NCBI RefSeq assembly: GCF_000445445.1
Contig: NZ_ASXP01000001.1
Location: 1,038,501-1,102,500 of the forward strand
Direction of reading: 5' to 3'
Length of the DNA: 64,000 bases
DNA from: Sporomusa ovata DSM 2662
GTDB taxonomy: Bacteria; Bacillota; Negativicutes; Sporomusales; Sporomusaceae
Part shown: in pieces, positions 33,976 through 41,652 of the stretch
Numbering within the stretch: position 1 is the stretch's first letter
How the letters are laid out: every line of letters begins with the position of its first letter
Notes under the pieces: model-generated
Seen by the model: only the letters and a program-made list of their open reading frames with translations
Databases searched by the model: none
What the model was told of the DNA's origin: nothing
Program-made: the position numbers and the translations under genes

Positions 33976-34308
33976 CTACCCTCCCTCCGCAGTTGCTGCT
34001 TGTTCCTCTTTTGGTTTATTAACTTCAATAATCGTGTCTATGATCTTCCGGTCTTTTTCCGGGAGATTTTTTATTTTTTCATCATAGGTTTCCTTTGCTG
34101 TTTTATCATTAGATGGTTCAGCGAAAAATTCGGCAAGCGTTATTTCAAATACGTTGCAAATTAATTGGATTGTGGAAATAGACGGCTCTGTTTTATTTAT
34201 TTCATAATTACTAACAGTTTGCTGAGTAGTGTTTATCATACTTGCAAGAGCAGTGGCAGACAGACCTTTTATTTGCCGAAGTTCTTTTATTTTGTTTCCA
34301 ATGTTCAT
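33976..34308 (-). CDS. CI-like phage repressor, XRE family
   Basis: This 110-residue protein has an N-terminal helix-turn-helix (about 6-60: IKELRQIKGLSATALASMI, then TTQQTVSNYEINKTEPS) and a charged C-terminal tail without a LexA-like peptidase. Divergent orientation from a second XRE gene, with three operator copies between them, marks it as the lysogeny repressor. Induction would need a mechanism other than RecA-stimulated self-cleavage. Confidence 0.82.
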   Translation of the reverse strand: MNIGNKIKELRQIKGLSATALASMINTTQQTVSNYEINKTEPSISTIQLICNVFEITLAEFFAEPSNDKTAKETYDEKIKNLPEKDRKIIDTIIEVNKPKEEQAATAEGG

Positions 34309-34328
34309 ATGTGTTCACCTACCTATAT

Positions 34329-34419
34329 ACAAAGATTAATTGTATTGTACGCTATTAATAGCTAAAGTTAAAACAAAGTTTATTTGTGAAAACCATTGAC
34401 AATAACAAAGAAATTTTGT
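34329..34419. promoter_or_regulatory. Three operator sites of the lysogeny switch
   Basis: Three 15-bp sites of form ACAAAG-n5-TTGT lie at 34329-34343, 34373-34387 and 34405-34419. The outer ACAA/TTGT half-sites form a dyad. Site 3 lies between -35 and -10 of the rightward promoter, and site 1 lies just downstream of a leftward -10 (TACAAT on the minus strand, 34344-34349). Confidence 0.75.
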
Positions 34420-34424
34420 AAAAT
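34396..34424 (+). promoter_or_regulatory. Rightward early promoter (PR-like)
   Basis: A consensus TTGACA and TAAAAT are separated by 17 bases, 26 bases before the Cro-like start. The spacer contains operator site 3, so repressor binding would block it. Confidence 0.85.
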
Positions 34425-34449
34425 CGGTTTATAAGGAGGTGCAATAACA

Positions 34450-34683
34450 ATGAAACTTGGTGACCGCGTTAAACAACTGAGAGAGAAAAGCGGACAAACT
34501 CAACAAGAATTAGGCGAAAACATCAATATGAAGCAACAGGAAGTTTCTAATATTGAACGCGGTATTCGCAAGATGTTGACTCCAAATGAACTTGTAAAGC
34601 TAGCCGCAGCTTTAGGTGTAACCATAGCCGAGCTGTTAGACGCCACAGACCAGCAGGCAGCCTGTCTGCCTAAAACAGGGTGA
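34450..34683 (+). CDS. Cro-like XRE regulator
   Basis: This 77-residue helix-turn-helix protein (VKQLREKSGQTQQELGENI, MKQQEVSNIERG) is transcribed from the rightward promoter. AAGGAGGTG precedes ATG 34450. Its last codons overlap a GGCAG/CTGCC hairpin repeat that recurs before two other small genes. Confidence 0.8.
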   Translation: MKLGDRVKQLREKSGQTQQELGENINMKQQEVSNIERGIRKMLTPNELVKLAAALGVTIAELLDATDQQAACLPKTG

Positions 34684-34690
34684 GGAGGGT
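34652..34690 (+). repeat. Leader repeat, copy 1
   Basis: AGCAGGCAGCCTGTCTGCCT followed by AAAACAGGGTGAGG. It holds a GGCAG/CTGCC hairpin and a ribosome site for the next gene. Copies 2 and 3 are at 35100-35136 and 35650-35695. Confidence 0.7.
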
Positions 34691-34696
34691 AGAGAG

Positions 34697-34909
34697 ATGG
34701 ATGAAGAAAAGGTTAAGGCCATTAACGAGATTTACCAGGTGTTAAGTAGTTGCAATGATTTATCCGTATTACAGGCTTTGATTATGCTGGATGAAGTTAA
34801 AAAGGCCGTGCAACTTGGTAATAAAGTAAATCCTTTAGACGGTCAATTGATCTATTCTAGGTTTGGTCAGCTTACAGTTCTTCATCGCAAAGAGGCTGTA
34901 AAGTCGTAA
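34697..34909 (+). CDS. Small early phage protein
   Basis: A 70-residue acidic helical protein follows GAGGAGGG at ATG 34697. No family recognised. Its 3' end overlaps a convergent small gene by 38 bases. Confidence 0.5.
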   Translation: MDEEKVKAINEIYQVLSSCNDLSVLQALIMLDEVKKAVQLGNKVNPLDGQLIYSRFGQLTVLHRKEAVKS

Positions 34910-35048
34910 GTGTCTTCTTGTAATAGTAAACCATTTGCGCGAGAGCGCGGTCTTCGCTTAAATCAGGCTGTTTTTCAATAGTGTTTTTAAACATGACGCT
35001 TGCCGCTGCTACGGCCAAGTCATGGGCAATTTGCTCGTTTGATAACAT
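34872..35048 (-). CDS. Small convergent phage protein
   Basis: A 58-residue frame starts at ATG 35048 after AAAGGATTG; the frame extends further upstream without a better site. The helical product contains AHDLAVAAASVMFKNTIE. It is antisense to the end of the preceding gene. No family recognised. Confidence 0.5.
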   Translation of the reverse strand: MLSNEQIAHDLAVAAASVMFKNTIEKQPDLSEDRALAQMVYYYKKTLTTLQPLCDEEL

Positions 35049-35099
35049 GTAAATCAATCCTTTCGTTATGCAGCACGGCCTATCCATAATTTTACTATA

Positions 35100-35136
35100 C
35101 AGCAGGCAGCTTGTCTGCCTAAAACAGGGTGAGGGG
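35100..35136 (+). repeat. Leader repeat, copy 2
   Basis: Matches copy 1 at 34652 with one mismatch over 34 bases, then GAGGGGGTGAT, a strong ribosome site for GTG 35148. Confidence 0.7.
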
Positions 35137-35147
35137 GTGATGAATAA

Positions 35148-35366
35148 GTGAATGATCTGGTACAGCTTGTAGAAAAAGACGGTGTGTCCGGCTGGGACCA
35201 AAAGTTGAAAACGTTTTGGAGACGGTTGGAGCGCGTAACAGATAATGAGGACTACATTAAGGAATTTAGAGAGTTAATGGTGGAAAAGAATCTTACAGGT
35301 ACTGATCTGATGACAATTTTAAAAGTGGTCAAAGTCCGGCCTGGGAATGAACATGTTCTGAAATGA
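35148..35366 (+). CDS. Small early phage protein
   Basis: A 72-residue frame starts at GTG 35148 after leader repeat copy 2. The product is charged and helical (SGWDQKLKTFWRRLERV). No family recognised. Its end overlaps a convergent gene by 38 bases. Confidence 0.5.
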   Translation: MNDLVQLVEKDGVSGWDQKLKTFWRRLERVTDNEDYIKEFRELMVEKNLTGTDLMTILKVVKVRPGNEHVLK

Positions 35367-35619
35367 TCATGTCGAGGTACTGTTTTAATTCCATCGTTGA
35401 TGTTATGTTTCGTATAGTTTTAACGGGGGCGCTATATTCTTTACATCGCACGTCCAGCCATAAGTTTAGGTCTTCCTTGTGGTTGTTACCGCTGCTAATG
35501 ACGATCTCATATCCATTGCCAAAATCTCTGTAGATTACATCTTCAAAATCAACAGTGTCCATGCGGTAGTGAGCACCTAGCAGTGTACAGATCTCTTTTA
35601 ATCGATTTTTTGTGGTCAT
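35329..35619 (-). CDS. Small convergent phage protein
   Basis: A 96-residue alpha/beta protein with AAAGGAG before its ATG. It contains YRDFGNGYEIVISSGNN and a WLDVR strand. No family recognised. It is one of three leftward small genes interleaved with rightward early genes. Confidence 0.55.
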   Translation of the reverse strand: MTTKNRLKEICTLLGAHYRMDTVDFEDVIYRDFGNGYEIVISSGNNHKEDLNLWLDVRCKEYSAPVKTIRNITSTMELKQYLDMIISEHVHSQAGL

Positions 35620-35649
35620 TTTAAATAACTCCTTTGTATGGTTTTACAG

Positions 35650-35695
35650 ACCAACAGTCAGTCTGCCTGTAAAAAACAGGGGTAGGGGGGTGAGG
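35650..35695 (+). repeat. Leader repeat, copy 3 (diverged)
   Basis: CAGTCAGTCTGCCTGTAAAAAACAG-type sequence with the same order of elements (CTGCC, A run, CAGGG, G-rich ribosome site) as copies 1 and 2, but more mismatches. Confidence 0.5.
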
Positions 35696-35699
35696 ATTG

Positions 35700-35909
35700 A
35701 TGATAAGAAAAGCAACTGTACTGGATTCGCAAAGCACATTAACTGACATAGCATGTATAGTTGAACTTCCATCAGGAGAGAGAGCAATGGTGCTAGCAAA
35801 TGTGTATCGCGTTCTTAAGGCAGATGACGTAAATAGTCTTGCGGAAATAATCACCGAGTATAAGAAAGATTCCCAAGATACCGTTGCGGCGGCTCTCGGG
35901 AATAAGTAA
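35700..35909 (+). CDS. Small early phage protein
   Basis: This 69-residue protein starts at ATG 35700 after GGGGGGTGAGG. It has a beta-rich N-terminal half (TDIACIVELPSGERAMVLANVY) and a helical tail. No family recognised. Confidence 0.5.
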   Translation: MIRKATVLDSQSTLTDIACIVELPSGERAMVLANVYRVLKADDVNSLAEIITEYKKDSQDTVAAALGNK

Positions 35910-35910
35910 T

Positions 35911-36048
35911 TTAGCCTTTTACCGGTGTTGGAGCTGGTGATTTAATTGCGATTTTATATATCGCACATTGATTGGTATCTTCAAAATACCAAGCGCATTT
36001 TTCCTTTACACAAACTTTACTCATTAATGGGCAAGTTTTTACAGTCAT
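35911..36048 (-). CDS. Small cysteine-rich phage protein
   Basis: A 45-residue frame with a perfect GAGGAGGTG site before ATG 36048. Cysteines at 6, 12, 18 and 28 (CPLM, VCVKEKCAW, QCAIY) suggest a bound metal. Similar small cysteine motifs are common in Firmicute phages; function unknown. Confidence 0.55.
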   Translation of the reverse strand: MTVKTCPLMSKVCVKEKCAWYFEDTNQCAIYKIAIKSPAPTPVKG

Positions 36049-36118
36049 AGTATTCACCTCCTCTCGCTATCCCATTTCGACAGGAGGAATAAAATACCTG
36101 TATTAAATTGTCAAATAT

Positions 36119-36298
36119 CTATGGTTTGTCTACCTTTATCTCGCCGTGAGTCTTTTCATACTGTTCGACATAGCGCTTTAAAATCTGTTCGACTTCGCGG
36201 CTCAGGGTGCGGCCATTCTTACGGGCTAGCTTTTTTAGCTTAGGCTTTAATAGCTCATCATCAGTACGGGATTCTATTTTTGGTAATTTTGACGGCAT
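36119..36298 (-). CDS. Arc-like ribbon-helix-helix repressor
   Basis: A 59-residue protein starting at ATG 36298 after GGGAGGAG. The strand-helix-helix order LPKIESRTDDELLKPKLKKLARKNG, then TLSREVEQILKRYVEQYE fits the Arc/MetJ family of dimeric repressors. It is divergent from the zinc-ribbon/HTH gene, with operator-like repeats between them. Confidence 0.75.
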   Translation of the reverse strand: MPSKLPKIESRTDDELLKPKLKKLARKNGRTLSREVEQILKRYVEQYEKTHGEIKVDKP

Positions 36299-36339
36299 TG
36301 TGACTCCTCCCTGGAGATCAGTTACCTCTAAACTATCAC

Positions 36340-36404
36340 AAGTGCGGCAAAAAACGTGCAAAGTGCAGTACGGTGCGGCACAGTGTCTGCATAGTGCCGC
36401 ACTT
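36340..36404. promoter_or_regulatory. Operator-like repeats GTGCGGCA between the Arc-like gene and the next gene
   Basis: GTGCGGCA occurs at 36342-36349 and 36373-36380, and inverted (TGCCGCAC) at 36395-36402. AAGTGCGGCA and TGCCGCACTT form a 10-bp inverted pair. The middle copy extends to GGTGCGGCAC, found also at 33889. Confidence 0.55.
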
Positions 36405-36455
36405 CGCCAAAGGAGGAAGGCTAGTAGCCATTATTTTTTGAAAGGAGGTGAGCCT

Positions 36456-36794
36456 GTGAAGTGTACAGCTTGTGGTAAAAATGTTGAACAAGCAAAGTTT
36501 TGTCCCAACTGTGGTGCAAAGATTCCCGCTGCTCCCAAGGTAAAAAAAGTAAAGGCATCTACAGATCCGGTGGTCATTAAGTATATTGACAAACTGGCTT
36601 ATTCTGTAAGCGAATTCGCCCAGGTAATTGGAATATCTCGTGGTAAAGTGTATGAATTAATGGAGCAAAACCGAATTACCTTTGTACAAGTTGATGGTCG
36701 AAAAATGATTAGCCGTAAAGCTGCTGAGGAGTTTTTATCCCGGCATGAAGTAGTGGCAACAGAAGAATTGCCTAAGTTAGTCAGAATCGTGTAA
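36456..36794 (+). CDS. Zinc-ribbon plus excisionase-type HTH protein
   Basis: This 112-residue protein starts at GTG 36456, 7 bases after a perfect AAAGGAGGTGA. The N-terminus is a zinc ribbon (CTACGKN...FCPNCG, residues 3-22). Residues 48-95 are a MerR/excisionase-type helix-turn-helix (YSVSEFAQVIGISRGKVYEL). It could direct excision or regulate early genes. Confidence 0.7.
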   Translation: MKCTACGKNVEQAKFCPNCGAKIPAAPKVKKVKASTDPVVIKYIDKLAYSVSEFAQVIGISRGKVYELMEQNRITFVQVDGRKMISRKAAEEFLSRHEVVATEELPKLVRIV

Positions 36795-36822
36795 CAAAAA
36801 TACGGACAAGCGGGGTGATATC

Positions 36823-36984
36823 TTGGCAAAGAAGAAATACTGCGCCACCTGCGGCGCTAAGATCGCGAAAGGGAGAAGTACGCAGGTATATGATGAAGTC
36901 CATCAGCAAGTCGTAGCTGTTTGTGAAAAAACCGGCTGCCTGCGTCCATTCCTGAAAACCATGAAAGGAGCGAAGGGTGCATGA
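36823..36984 (+). CDS. Small zinc-ribbon phage protein
   Basis: A 53-residue basic protein starting at TTG 36823 after GGGGTGAT. CATCG near the start and CEKTGC later form a possible zinc site. It overlaps the next start (ATGA). No family recognised. Confidence 0.5.
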   Translation: MAKKKYCATCGAKIAKGRSTQVYDEVHQQVVAVCEKTGCLRPFLKTMKGAKGA

Positions 36985-37124
36985 CAATTGATAAAATCCG
37001 CAATCAGCGGCAAGTGCGTAGAGAACAGCTCCAACAACAATATGAGGCTGCCGTAACACTGGCTATTCTATGGGCAGGAAGTGCCTATATTGGTGCTCAT
37101 TTACTGGCCGCGAGCTGGCGGTAA
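36981..37124 (+). CDS. Small single-pass membrane protein
   Basis: A 47-residue frame starts with ATGA overlap at 36981. It has a basic, glutamine-rich N-terminus and one membrane helix (about 24-44: VTLAILWAGSAYIGAHLL). GGAG lies upstream. No family recognised. Confidence 0.5.
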   Translation: MTIDKIRNQRQVRREQLQQQYEAAVTLAILWAGSAYIGAHLLAASWR

Positions 37125-37210
37125 TTGACGGTTAAAAAAGTAGCCTACCTTGGCATAGGCAGGCGTTAGTGAAGAGTGATATCTTGTCTTAATTATCTCA
37201 TAGGAAGGAA

Positions 37211-37696
37211 GTGGGGACAACGCTGAAACCGGTGATTATCAGGCTTAATAAGACACAGCTTGAGGTAAGTAAGGTGGCTAAAATCCCTAAAAACAGGATG
37301 ACTGAATTAGTTAATCAGAAAGGCACACCCCCAAAACCGGAAGAAATACAGCGGCTTTGTGTGGCACTGGATGATTACCGGCAACTTGGTTACCAGTATT
37401 GCAGTAACGAATGTAAGTTAGGTAGATATCTTGGCTATCAGTATGGTGAGATTGAACCAGGTACCACGGGATTAAGTATTATTAGTAATCTTTTCGGTCT
37501 AGAGCAGATGCTGGGTGAACTGGCACGCATGCTTTGCAATAATACCGTTACGTCGGAAATGATGGCCCGCTTGAGTCAGATTAAGCTTAGTATTATGGCA
37601 CTGGAAATCATGTATAGTGAGGGAACGTTAAAGGCCGGTGGCACAGATATGGTGTTTTTGACCGAATATATACAAAAAGAAAAAAACCGCCCATAA
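37211..37696 (+). CDS. Phage regulatory protein with XRE-like HTH
   Basis: A 161-residue protein with N-terminal helix-turn-helix character (NKTQLEVSKVAKIPKNRMTELVNQ is the probable DNA-binding region) and a helical C-terminal half. GGAAGG precedes GTG 37211 with short spacing, so the start is uncertain. No specific family. Confidence 0.5.
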   Translation: MGTTLKPVIIRLNKTQLEVSKVAKIPKNRMTELVNQKGTPPKPEEIQRLCVALDDYRQLGYQYCSNECKLGRYLGYQYGEIEPGTTGLSIISNLFGLEQMLGELARMLCNNTVTSEMMARLSQIKLSIMALEIMYSEGTLKAGGTDMVFLTEYIQKEKNRP

Positions 37697-37758
37697 GCGA
37701 GCGGCTAATGAAAATCTACAGTCTGATTATACCACAAGCAAAGAGGAGGAGACAAGTC

Positions 37759-38055
37759 ATGACATACACCCAAAATAGGGATCGGCAAAGCTGGCTTAAC
37801 GGCTATTGGTTTATTATGACAAACCCGGTATGGACCAGCGCATCGACATCAATACTGACCGCAGGTCTGAAAGTTTTGCGGAAAGATAGAAATCCTAAGT
37901 CACGGGGCAAAGCCTCGGCAGTTATCGCCCTGATCCGGGAGGGGAGAGAACAGGCCGAACAGGAAGCCGCAGAAGCCAGGAAGCTCCTTGCCGGGCAGTT
38001 ATCCATGTTTGGGTTGAGCTCGGCGCAGGATACGCAGTATGAATCTATTCGGTGA
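37759..38055 (+). CDS. Hypothetical phage protein
   Basis: A 98-residue protein starting at ATG 37759 after GAGGAG. The N-terminal half is aromatic-rich, the C-terminal half a charged helix ending AGQLSMFG. It overlaps the next gene by 17 bases. No family recognised. Confidence 0.5.
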   Translation: MTYTQNRDRQSWLNGYWFIMTNPVWTSASTSILTAGLKVLRKDRNPKSRGKASAVIALIREGREQAEQEAAEARKLLAGQLSMFGLSSAQDTQYESIR

Positions 38056-38404
38056 ATTTGAGAAAAGGCGGGGATGCACCCCGCCTATTCCTGCGTCCAA
38101 GTGTGAAAAAGGTAATCAGGCGGATGAGCTAACAGATACCTGGAAGGTATTGAAGCTGGCCTTTGATGGCCGCCTGCGCCAGAGCTGTTTGATTCCGGTA
38201 CTGCCTGAATACCGGGTGGTTTTCGGTGATGTAATATGGATCTGCCCGGATGAAGACAGGGTGCAGAATAAACAGGCTGCCGGTGAAGTCGCTTTTACGC
38301 CGGATGAGCTGATGGATATCATCCGGATCGCGGCTCAGGATCAGCAGTCAGCAGCTGGCATTGTTGCCGTGAAAAAGTCTTTTGGCGGCATAATTACAAG
38401 ATAA
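38039..38404 (+). CDS. Hypothetical phage protein
   Basis: A 121-residue protein starting at ATG 38039. The centre has VFGDVIWICPDEDR and a helical C-terminus (FTPDELMDIIRIAA). No family recognised. It is directly upstream of the PcfK/AcrIIA9-like gene. Confidence 0.5.
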   Translation: MNLFGEFEKRRGCTPPIPASKCEKGNQADELTDTWKVLKLAFDGRLRQSCLIPVLPEYRVVFGDVIWICPDEDRVQNKQAAGEVAFTPDELMDIIRIAAQDQQSAAGIVAVKKSFGGIITR

Positions 38405-38422
38405 AAATGGAGGCGAAGTATC

Positions 38423-38794
38423 ATGAGTGTTGAAAAAGCCGTTTCCAAGCTACGGACGGAAATGGATCAGAATAGAAATAATTCTTATGTACAGGTAGTA
38501 GGTAGCTACCTGTTGACTCATTTGGAGAAGTACCCCCAGGATGCCGGTAATATCGCCGCTGAAGGCAAGACCATAGCTAAAAGCCTTGATGCTATGCGAC
38601 AGGACGCCAGTAAGAAAAAAAACGGCAATTTCGCCGTATTGGCTCCCCAGGAAGGCTTTGATATTGTTATGCGGTATTTTGGGATTACCGAGTCGGACGG
38701 GCTGGTAATGACTCCCCGACAGCCAGCAGCAGCGTCAGTAAAACCTAAGGCCAAAGATATTGATTTTGATGTCAGCCTGGCTGACTTGCTGTAA
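38423..38794 (+). CDS. PcfK-like protein, possible AcrIIA9-family Cas9 inhibitor
   Basis: A 123-residue protein with the pattern YVQVVGSYLLTHLE, then AEGKTIAKSLDAMR and APQEGFDIVMRYFGI, which I recognise as typical of PcfK-like proteins; some members of this family are annotated as the anti-CRISPR AcrIIA9. It is directly followed by a PcfJ-like gene, as in many Firmicute phages and conjugative elements. Whether this copy inhibits Cas9 cannot be told from sequence. Confidence 0.65.
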   Translation: MSVEKAVSKLRTEMDQNRNNSYVQVVGSYLLTHLEKYPQDAGNIAAEGKTIAKSLDAMRQDASKKKNGNFAVLAPQEGFDIVMRYFGITESDGLVMTPRQPAAASVKPKAKDIDFDVSLADLL

Positions 38795-38810
38795 AGGAGG
38801 GGTGTGTATT

Positions 38811-40414
38811 ATGGCGTATGATGCTGAACAGATTTTGAGTCATTTCCCGGCAGATATTAGTGTTGATATAAAGCGGTATGCTGATGATAGCGTGCTGGAA
38901 GACAGCCGGTATCTTTTTACTCGCCGGAAAGGGAAACGGCAATTTGCCTATTGTACTCACTGCCATGTTGAATCATCGACTAAGGGGCTTAGGCACAATG
39001 AATCTACTACCTGCCCGTCTTGCGGCAGCCGTTGTCAGGTTAAATCCAGCGGCATGGGCCGGTCAAAGATGATTGACGAAGCTTACTTTGTATATTACGA
39101 AAAATCGACGCTTAGGCCGGATGTGGTAATGGCCAGGGGTTTTTATATTGTCCGTGATTATCGGGATAGTTTTTATAATGTAAGAACGCAGTTTCTAGTT
39201 AAGGGCTACTATCTATTTGAAATGGGCGGCAGTTGTATGTTGCTTCAGAACGGATTTTACTCCTGGCGTGATAGCTGTATGCATGCGTATGGTTGGCTTA
39301 CGGAATGCAAGTCGGTATTCTCTTTGTTTTCCCGTCATAGTTCAAATGGTTGGGGCTATAACACGGAAAAAATGGAGCTTGATTATTGCTATGAAAGTAT
39401 TGCTGTAGCGGTGAAAAATACGCCGTTTCAGTACAGCACATGGCAGGATTATTCCGGCGATGATGACGATATGGTTCGCTTTTTTGATCTATATTCAAAA
39501 TATCCTTGTATAGAGTATTTAAGCAAGCTGGGTATGGGTGATCTGGTGACTGCCAAGCTGACAGGTCATTATACTTATGGTGCCATTAACTGGCGTGGCA
39601 AAACGCTGCAAAAAGTACTACGCGTTTCTCTGACAAAGCAAGAGGTGCAGCGATTAAGTCTATGCGTATATCGGTTACGCCCCTGTTTTTAAAATTGCTC
39701 CAGATATCCAGGAAGGACGGCTCTAATCTGTCTATTGTTGAGTTGTCTGTTATGGCAGAAAGACGTTATTCCGAATACCTGGGAGAAATATTAAAAATGC
39801 TCCAGTTCACTACCCTTCGTAAAATGTTTTTTTATATGGAAAGGCAGCTGAAAGAAAAAAATCCTAACAAAAAGCATTATAGGGAAGAGTTTCAAGTGCT
39901 TATGACCTGGCGGGATTATGTTACGGACTGTAATACTCTTAATATGGATCTGACTCAGGAAAGTGTATTATTCCCGGCCAATCTGCACAACGCCCACCAA
40001 AATACGATAAGGCAAATCAAAATTAAAGAGGATGCGGGTCTGAATAAAAAAATTGCGGTCCGGCTGAAGTCATTGCGTAAGTATTGTTATTCCGGTGATA
40101 CGCTGCTGATCCGGCCGGCGGAAAGCACGTTGGAGCTGATCGATGAAGGAAAGGCCCTGCACCATTGTGTGGGTATGTATGGCCAACAATACGCCAAAGG
40201 GGAAACAGTTATCCTTTTTATCCGTAAGATCGCAGAGCCTGATAAACCCTATTTTACGGTTGAGGTTCATGGTCGTAATAATACCGTTATGCAGGTTCGG
40301 GGTAAGCATAACGCTCAGCCCGGTTCGGATGTATCGGCCTTTATGGAGGCTTTTGCGCTTGAGCGGCTTGGTAAAGAAGAAAGCATACAAAACCGGATTA
40401 CGGTTCCGGCGTAA
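38811..40414 (+). CDS. PcfJ-like protein, split by a one-base frame break
   Basis: The first part (38811-39690) has a zinc site (CTHC...CPSCGSRC, about residues 45-80) and YYLFEMGGSCML. The second part (from 39662 in another frame) has the PcfJ signature ALHHCVGMYGQQYAKG and PYFTVEVHGRN. The two frames meet at about 39657-39664, where one extra A (TTAAAG rather than TTAAG) would give a single protein of about 534 residues. AAAGGAGGGG precedes ATG 38811. PcfJ occurs with PcfK in plasmids and phages; its function is unknown. Confidence 0.7.
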
Positions 40415-40432
40415 TGGAGGGAGGCGCGTGTC

Positions 40433-41314
40433 ATGAATGAAGTTGCTACCCGCACACCGGATGTAATTGCGGTTGAGATCCGCAGTATTGACAGTCATGC
40501 CAGGAGTGTGCTGCTAATCAGCTGCCTGGAGATCGGCCAGCGGCTGGTGGAGGCCAAAGACTTGCTGCCTCATGGCGAATGGGGAGACTGGCTGAAAGGC
40601 GCGGTTAATTACTCGCAGTCCACGGCCAACAATCTCATGCAACTCTACCGGGAATACGGTGACGGCAAATTCACAACGCTTGGGAATTTGAGCTATACCA
40701 AAGCTATTGCCCTTTTGGGTGTGCCGGAAGAAGAACGGGAAGATTTTGCTAAAACCAATGATATCGAAAATAAGTCGGCACGCGAAATTCAGCGGCTGAT
40801 CAAAGAACGTGACAATATTTCTGCTGAACGAGATACGTTGAAAAAAGAAAATACGGCTCTTCAGAGTGCTTTGAAGGACGAAAAAAAACAGGCTAAAGCA
40901 AATGTCAAGCGCCTGACTGCAATGTTGGTTGAAGCTAAAGAAAATGGCAGTTCAGATACCAAGGTTCAGGAACTGGAGCAAGAGCTGCAAGCAGCTAATG
41001 AACAGGTCAAAAAGCTCACCGATCAACTGAATGAACCGATTACTATCGAGGCTGCGGTGGTGGATAAAGTTCCTGCGGAAATTGAGCAAGAACTTGCTGA
41101 GTTGAGACAAAAAACGCAGGAGCTCGAAGCACAAAACAAACAGCAAGATTCTCCCGCCATCCACAAATATGGCGTTTACTTTGAAGCTCTTGTTTCCGGA
41201 TTTAGGAATTTACTGGGGTCATTGGCTGAAGTACATGAAACTAATCCGGAATTGCATGAAAAGTACCGGGGCGCGGTTATCGCCTTAATCGGTAAAATGT
41301 CGGATAAGTTGTGA
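40433..41314 (+). CDS. DUF3102 protein with coiled coil
   Basis: This 293-residue protein has an N-terminal DUF3102-like domain (about 1-125; LEIGQRLVEAKDLLPHGEWGDW) related to ParB/KfrA-type plasmid proteins, a long coiled coil (about 125-240) and a helical C-terminal domain. The role is unknown; DNA binding is plausible. Confidence 0.72.
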   Translation: MNEVATRTPDVIAVEIRSIDSHARSVLLISCLEIGQRLVEAKDLLPHGEWGDWLKGAVNYSQSTANNLMQLYREYGDGKFTTLGNLSYTKAIALLGVPEEEREDFAKTNDIENKSAREIQRLIKERDNISAERDTLKKENTALQSALKDEKKQAKANVKRLTAMLVEAKENGSSDTKVQELEQELQAANEQVKKLTDQLNEPITIEAAVVDKVPAEIEQELAELRQKTQELEAQNKQQDSPAIHKYGVYFEALVSGFRNLLGSLAEVHETNPELHEKYRGAVIALIGKMSDKL

Positions 41315-41339
41315 TTAATTAGAAAAGGGGTAAGGGAAA

Positions 41340-41636
41340 ATGCCAGCAAAAACAAGGGCTGCTGCGCGTAAAACGAAAGCGGCTAAGTGCATTGAGTTTG
41401 GCAATGGTGTCGGGGTGATTATGGACCCGGCCCTGGTCGCCATTGAGCCTGTTGGAGAGAGCAACCATAGTGAGTGTAGAAGCATCAAGCCAAGTAGTGA
41501 GGAGTTTGCGCGTATGCTGGAGACAATGCCTAATGCAGATCGAGTTAAGCCTGTGGTGTGCCCATTAAAAAAGAGGAAACCAGTTTTTGATTTTAGGAAT
41601 ATGACGGGGAAGCCAGGTCAGTGTAAAAAAGTTTGA
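41340..41636 (+). CDS. Hypothetical phage protein
   Basis: A 98-residue basic protein after AAAAGGGG at ATG 41340. The lysine- and arginine-rich start (AKTRAAARKTKAAK) is followed by a short beta segment. No family recognised. Confidence 0.45.
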   Translation: MPAKTRAAARKTKAAKCIEFGNGVGVIMDPALVAIEPVGESNHSECRSIKPSSEEFARMLETMPNADRVKPVVCPLKKRKPVFDFRNMTGKPGQCKKV

Positions 41637-41652
41637 TGTAGGAGGGATGGTA

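Noticed and set aside
34872..35201. A 109-codon leftward frame starting near 35201
   Set aside because: The upstream half is cysteine/proline-rich shadow sequence, and the real start with a ribosome site is ATG 35048, giving 58 codons.
36207..36455. N-terminal extension of the zinc-ribbon/HTH gene
   Set aside because: It covers the operator repeats and part of the divergent Arc-like gene, while GTG 36456 has a perfect ribosome site directly upstream.
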